This document shows, in pieces, positions 22,801 to 26,699 of a stretch of DNA of 26,699 nt (positions are counted from its first letter, which is position 1; the number at the start of each line of letters is the position of its first letter). The translations under genes and the position numbers were made by a program. Source of the DNA: Dirofilaria immitis (Eukaryota > Nematoda > Chromadorea > Rhabditida > Onchocercidae); contig JAKNDB010000006.1 of assembly GCA_024305405.1 (NCBI GenBank), positions 1 through 26,699 on the forward strand, read 5' to 3'. The notes under the pieces were generated by a model. It worked only from the letters and a program-made list of their open reading frames with translations, did not search any database and was not told where the DNA came from.

Positions 22801-25800
22801 ATGTGATTTCAACGAACTTTCCATGCTCATCATTTTTGTATATTTGTGACATGATTGCTGGTGGATACATTTCTTTTGCTCGTTGAGGATAATTTGAGGG
22901 AATTCATTGCCTTAAATGAAAAAAAAATTTCAAAAATAATCATACAACATATTGGAACATTATAAGCTTGTTCGAAATTGAAATGAAATAATCTTATATT
23001 TTGTAATATTACATATCTAAAACTTTAGATGAATAGCATAACTTGAAAAGAATAGAAAGGTTACAGCCCGATGCGAAAAACAGAAAAAAAATTTACAAAT
23101 TTTAACTATGCAAATAGCTTCCTTTTCCAATAATGAAAATTCCTCGCATTTACTTGTATTACAACAGGATTCCAAAATAATACATAGACAAAGAGGTGGT
23201 ATATCACGCAAAGATGGTAATAATTCGCATATATCATTTGCGCTTATATCATACACCTCTCCATGATCAATACCATACATCTAAACTTATGACGTTTTTC
23301 AAAATCCATCCGCAATACAGATTTTGCGATTAATATTATCACTATTTGATTTACTTTTTTGTTTTACTTGTTTTATGAAAAATAAGCGATAAATGATTAA
23401 ATGTTTTAAACAAAATGATCTAAAGTTTTTGAAGTTCTTCTGAGATTGAGAAGCACTGTTATGTGTGATGATTATTATCAATTTTTAAATTAACGACACA
23501 ATCATCCCCACACTTCCGACAAAATTTGGTAGTTGTCGATTATATTTCGATCAACAAAGCCGTCTGATGATTATATGCAGAATTTTAGAAAATCAGCATA
23601 AATTTGAGAAAACTAAAGGGTTTGCACATCATCTTTTAAAACATACTGGATAATTCGCTTTCTTTTCTTTCTTTAATAATACTACTCTTCGATATCCTTT
23701 CTCTGTTCGTGCCATATAAACGGTGCCTTAGAAGGATAATTTTAATATCAAAAATACAATGTCAAATATCTACGAATTCCTCTTTGTCAATGAGAAAATA
23801 TGAATATAAGATGCAATCAATAAGGTAATGAACAAAATGCGAATAACCAAAATTTATACAGTAATTTTGATAGAACTTAACTAATGAAGACAAATTTTTA
23901 ACTGCTGAATATGTGATTTAACATCATATCTTTAATCAATATTTAATAAACGCTCGAGATTGGCAATATTAGTTAACTTATATATTTTAGCTATGTAATT
24001 AGGTTTATCAAACTTACTCATGTTAAGCGATTGCGGTACTGCGTGATAGCATGAGTCTACTGAGTCATCAGTTGCTGCAGCGGAAAGAATTGCATTTAGT
24101 TGATCATACTGATTATCGTTACGTAATGGTCTTACATATATGCGTTTTGCTTTACGATCTATTCGAAGAACTCGAACTTCGAAACAGTCATCTACCGGTA
24201 ATACCATTATAGCCGGAATGAAATACGTGCTTGCCATTAAATTTACTATAAATTGATTCATGCAAATTTTTAAATTTCAACAAATTAGGAAAATTTTTGA
24301 ATTTCAGAATAACTGAAAAGCGATACAAATTTGAGCAATACAAAAGATACAATATATCTTTCATTCTTCAACGAAGCCTCTTTTCAATTATGTTTTGTTT
24401 GCATTAACAATGAATTGGTTTTGATTTAATCATTTAAGAAAAGTTCAAAATATTGCACATAAACAAGAAAAAAAAGAACTATAGTTCAGATGGAAATAAA
24501 AGTGAAAAAATCGAATATATCAATGAAAAGTCTGAAATTAAGGCGGAAATAAAATACAAACTTGATGAACCATCATGTCGTACCCAAAGTGCTCGACCAT
24601 CTGGTGGTGCAGCTACCAGAAGTTTACCATCGAAACGCATTATTCTTATTTTCTGTTTTCAAAATATAAAAAGAGAAATAAGAGAGTACTGTAAAATGTT
24701 TTCACAGTACTATAAAGTATTTCCAGCAAAAAAACTTGGATAATTTAAAAAAAAAAAATTAGGTATAATTTTCAAAATTCAAGAATATGAATGAAATACT
24801 AGGAGATCAGGAAACATAAACATAATTCGTTCTCGAAAACTTTTTTACATATTTATCCGAAATAAAAGCAAACATCTATGCAATGTTATTTTGATTTTGA
24901 CTGAAAATATTGGAAGATGGATAAAACAGTTCAAAGTTCAAATGATGTCTTTTTAAACTAACTCAGCTATTATTCGTAACAAATGTTACAAACTTCTTAT
25001 GACGATGGTATCTTTGGAATAATTTGATCCAAATGATTATAAATTCATTAATCACACATATAGAAAAAGGATATTAAAAGTTATTTAGGATTCCTCTATT
25101 AGATAGATAAAACAAGAATTTAGAAAAAGTAGATATTTTTGATATGCTCAAAATAGCTCGATCAATCCCATACACATACAAGTATGAGGCATGAAATCAA
25201 AAAAACTCAAAATTCTCTATCCAGTAATACAACCAACAACTTCGATTACTCCGCACGACTCTAAATCTTCGACTCTACGTGCGTGCATTTTGCTTCTGTG
25301 TCTTTCGGTTCTTGCTGTAAGCGATAATATTTGCATACAATCGCTTGTACAAATCTGCATGTTATATGCTAATCCACACGTTCCCAATTTATATTTCTTC
25401 TAAACTTGCATGGAATCTGTAGATCTGTGATTTATATTTTTCATAAGCTTTTGTGATCTGTTATGCAGGTTTTTAAAATATAAGTTTGAAAAAATATGAA
25501 TGTTAGTAAGTTTTTGCATCGTTTATGAACAAAAATTATTATAGAATATGCATGCAATGCTACCGTAAAATAATGCTAGCAAGAAGTCATATATGAACAT
25601 AGAGATAGTATATGAAATGCGCGAGTGACACAAAGCAATATCTGATGCAAGTCAAAATTTATTACTTCATCAGATTTAAAATTCTATTCTTAAAGTTTTA
25701 TAAGTAAAATTCCCAAAAACCTAATTTAGAATTTTACTTCTAGATATGCAGGGAGTTTTGCAAATAGGTATTGCGAAATGTACATGCATGCATGCATGCA

Positions 25801-26431
25801 TTGCTAACATATGATGCATATAAGAAAAAAATATGGGAAATATTTGATCAACACATTCTTATGTTTCGTTTTTTGTTTTTAATTCTGAATCTCTTAAATT
25901 TTTACATTGATTGAGATAAGCTGTACTTTTATCAACTCTTAATAAATCATAAATTAGAACGAGTCAGAATGTAAACAAACGCAATTTACTGCTGAAACTC
26001 GAGCAATTATGAGGAAATACAGAAATGATGCCGCATATGGATTCAGCCGTACGCTAAAATCGATCACTTAAAAATGTTAGCCTTATTTTGTTCGAGAATT
26101 CCTTCCAGAAATTGAATGACTGTAAGATGTACGGTAATTAAATTTGGGAAAATTTTATTTGAAAAGTCGAAATTTTATTTAAAAAAAAACAGCATATAAC
26201 AACATTACCCGTAACGTAATGACGTAAACATATTGAGTAATGAAAAAAAACTAAAATTTGAAATATCCTTTTTGAATAGATGTTTAATACCTCTTGAAAT
26301 CTTTTAGATTTCCGATTATTTCGAAAGCGATTCATCAGGACTTTAAACTTACACAGAAATTTTTGAATTTCTTTTTCGTTAGAAATTTCTTCAACCACTG
26401 ATTTTAAATTGAAAAATTCTACATTAATCAT
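14711..26431 (-). CDS. Multi-Tudor-domain protein, 24 exons, about 1,259 aa
   Basis: Exons on the complement: 26431-26291, 25399-25250, 24652-24562, 24245-24018, 23726-23647, 23280-23107, 22910-22790, 22612-22490, 21599-21368, 21053-20929, 20591-20480, 20145-20053, 19592-19412, 19166-19034, 18809-18686, 18290-18055, 17757-17643, 16928-16734, 16640-16523, 16387-16274, 16178-15890, 15751-15521, 15340-15179, 14926-14711 (stop TAA). Extended Tudor units lie at about residues 128-330 (GYRRVVLL, then YGIDHGEVYDI), 400-560 (AYRAIASHY, then EVLLVDFGQT) and 1060-1215 (GRAKVRAIIERF, then VHVRHIDDGHVEMI); a weaker one is at about 885-1060. Between them are a Lys/Glu-rich helix (exon 14) and a Gln/Asn-rich exon 16. 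Tudor proteins bind methylated arginine or lysine tails and scaffold RNA granules; the partner here is unknown. Exons 7, 9, 19 and 21 each carry one surplus base. Exons 1-2 are the least certain. A split into two genes at the 714-bp intron 17 is possible. Confidence 0.85.
16929..17642 (-). other. Intron 17 of the Tudor gene (714 bp)
   Basis: It joins AAG|GTAATG to AATTAG|CAT in phase 0. The interior is AT-rich with no exon. It is the most likely place for a gene boundary if the locus is really two genes: exon 18 has an ATG nine bases... more exactly the third codon, at 16922-16920, that could start a separate 439-residue protein, and the exon 17 frame left unspliced ends at a TGA after 14 codons. 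Confidence 0.5.
19731..19825. repeat. (TG)n microsatellite in intron 13 region upstream of exon 13
   Basis: About 95 bases of nearly pure TG/GT dinucleotide repeat, broken by single A, C and TTA interruptions. It sits in the intron between Tudor exons 12 and 13 and is likely length-polymorphic. Confidence 0.95.
21600..22489 (-). other. Intron 8 of the Tudor gene (890 bp)
   Basis: It joins AAG|GTTTCC to GATTACAG|AGC in phase 0. The interior is AT-rich, with an alternating AT tract at about 22220-22285 and a short direct duplication TTTAAAATATTAAGTAA at 21857-21892. No exon or RNA gene is seen. Confidence 0.6.
24653..25249 (-). other. Intron 2 of the Tudor gene (597 bp)
   Basis: AT-rich intron between GGA|GTAATC and GAAAACAG|AAA, both phase 0. 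Nothing else is recognised inside it. Confidence 0.5.
25400..26290 (-). other. Intron 1 of the Tudor gene (891 bp)
   Basis: It joins GAG|GTATTA to AGTTTAG|AAG in phase 0. It contains a short TGCA tetranucleotide run (about 25782-25802). No coding exon is recognised. Because exons 1-2 have no domain signal, the true 5' structure could differ. Confidence 0.4.
25782..25802. repeat. Short (ATGC)n run
   Basis: About five copies of the self-complementary tetranucleotide ATGC within intron 1 of the Tudor gene. Confidence 0.7.
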
Positions 26432-26559
26432 GTCTTCGTTCGAATTCTTGAATTTCAAATGATGTTAAAAGCAAATGGAAGGACCAATAAAAATTTGGAT
26501 GAAAATTCCTCATAAATATAAACATTTCAATTAGTTACAAATACCGAATTCGAATAAAT

Positions 26560-26699
26560 TCATGAATCACGCGCAGTAAGTTCAAACCACTGCCTGATCG
26601 CGTCGCCAATTGTAGCTGGTAACATTGCCACACGTCCGACAACCATATAAAACGGAAACGGAAATTTCTGCAGATATGGCGTGAGATTTACATTTCCAT
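26560..26699 (-). CDS. Possible last exon of an unrecognised gene (partial at window edge)
   Basis: On the complement one frame is open from the window edge (first full codon at 26697) for 45 codons to TGA at 26562-26560. The peptide is hydrophobic then amphipathic, including PYLQKFPFPFYMVVGRVAML and ending AIRQWFELTARDS. The less AT-rich base composition supports coding. A second frame is also open for about 36 codons with a CxxC-like motif (CRTCGNVTSYNW), so the frame is not certain. If the first frame is right, its stop lies 129 bases before the ATG of the Tudor gene on the same strand. I do not recognise the family. Confidence 0.4.
   Translation of the reverse strand, partial: GNVNLTPYLQKFPFPFYMVVGRVAMLPATIGDAIRQWFELTARDS

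Noticed and set aside
1..26699. Transposons, CRISPR arrays, bacterial operons or viral genes
   Set aside because: No transposase or reverse-transcriptase motifs, terminal repeats or spaced repeats were seen, and gene structure is spliced eukaryotic throughout.

Overview
The window is a stretch of an AT-rich, intron-dense animal nuclear genome. It most resembles a nematode, probably a spirurid or filarial parasite. Introns are GT..AG with acceptors such as TTTTCAG or TTTTTAG, genes are small and close together, a canonical eukaryotic tRNA-Gln is present, and the best recognised protein is a nematode-type Ap4A hydrolase (NDX-4/NUDT2). The organism call is inference from composition and protein resemblance; nothing was searched. 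Because genes are spliced, most coding DNA lies in exons too short to stand out as long ORFs, so I built models from splice sites with matching phase.

Left part (1-5.5 kb): the last coding bases of a possible upstream gene, a well-supported three-exon gene for a 98-residue membrane protein (507-1292, +), and two weaker spliced models of unknown function (1897-3701, + and 4390-5497, -). Next comes a decayed bestrophin (chloride channel) gene on the + strand (5949-8964). Its exons still align along the family, including the calcium-clasp acidic run, but it carries many stops and frameshifts. A stray fragment of 28S rRNA lies antisense at about 9655-9957.

Middle (10.4-14.1 kb): a three-exon Nudix Ap4A hydrolase gene on the minus strand (10460-11834), a tRNA-Gln(CTG) on the minus strand (12808-12879), and a two-exon candidate gene for a small secreted protein on the plus strand (13522-14035).

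Right part (14.7-26.4 kb): one large minus-strand gene of 24 exons encoding a multi-Tudor protein of about 1,259 residues, the kind of scaffold that works in germ granules and small-RNA pathways. All exon phases agree, but four exons are each one base too long, each time in or next to a short homopolymer run. This points either to sequencing over-calls or to a very recent pseudogene. At the right edge, 129 bases upstream of its start codon, is the possible last exon of another minus-strand gene, a spacing compatible with a nematode operon.
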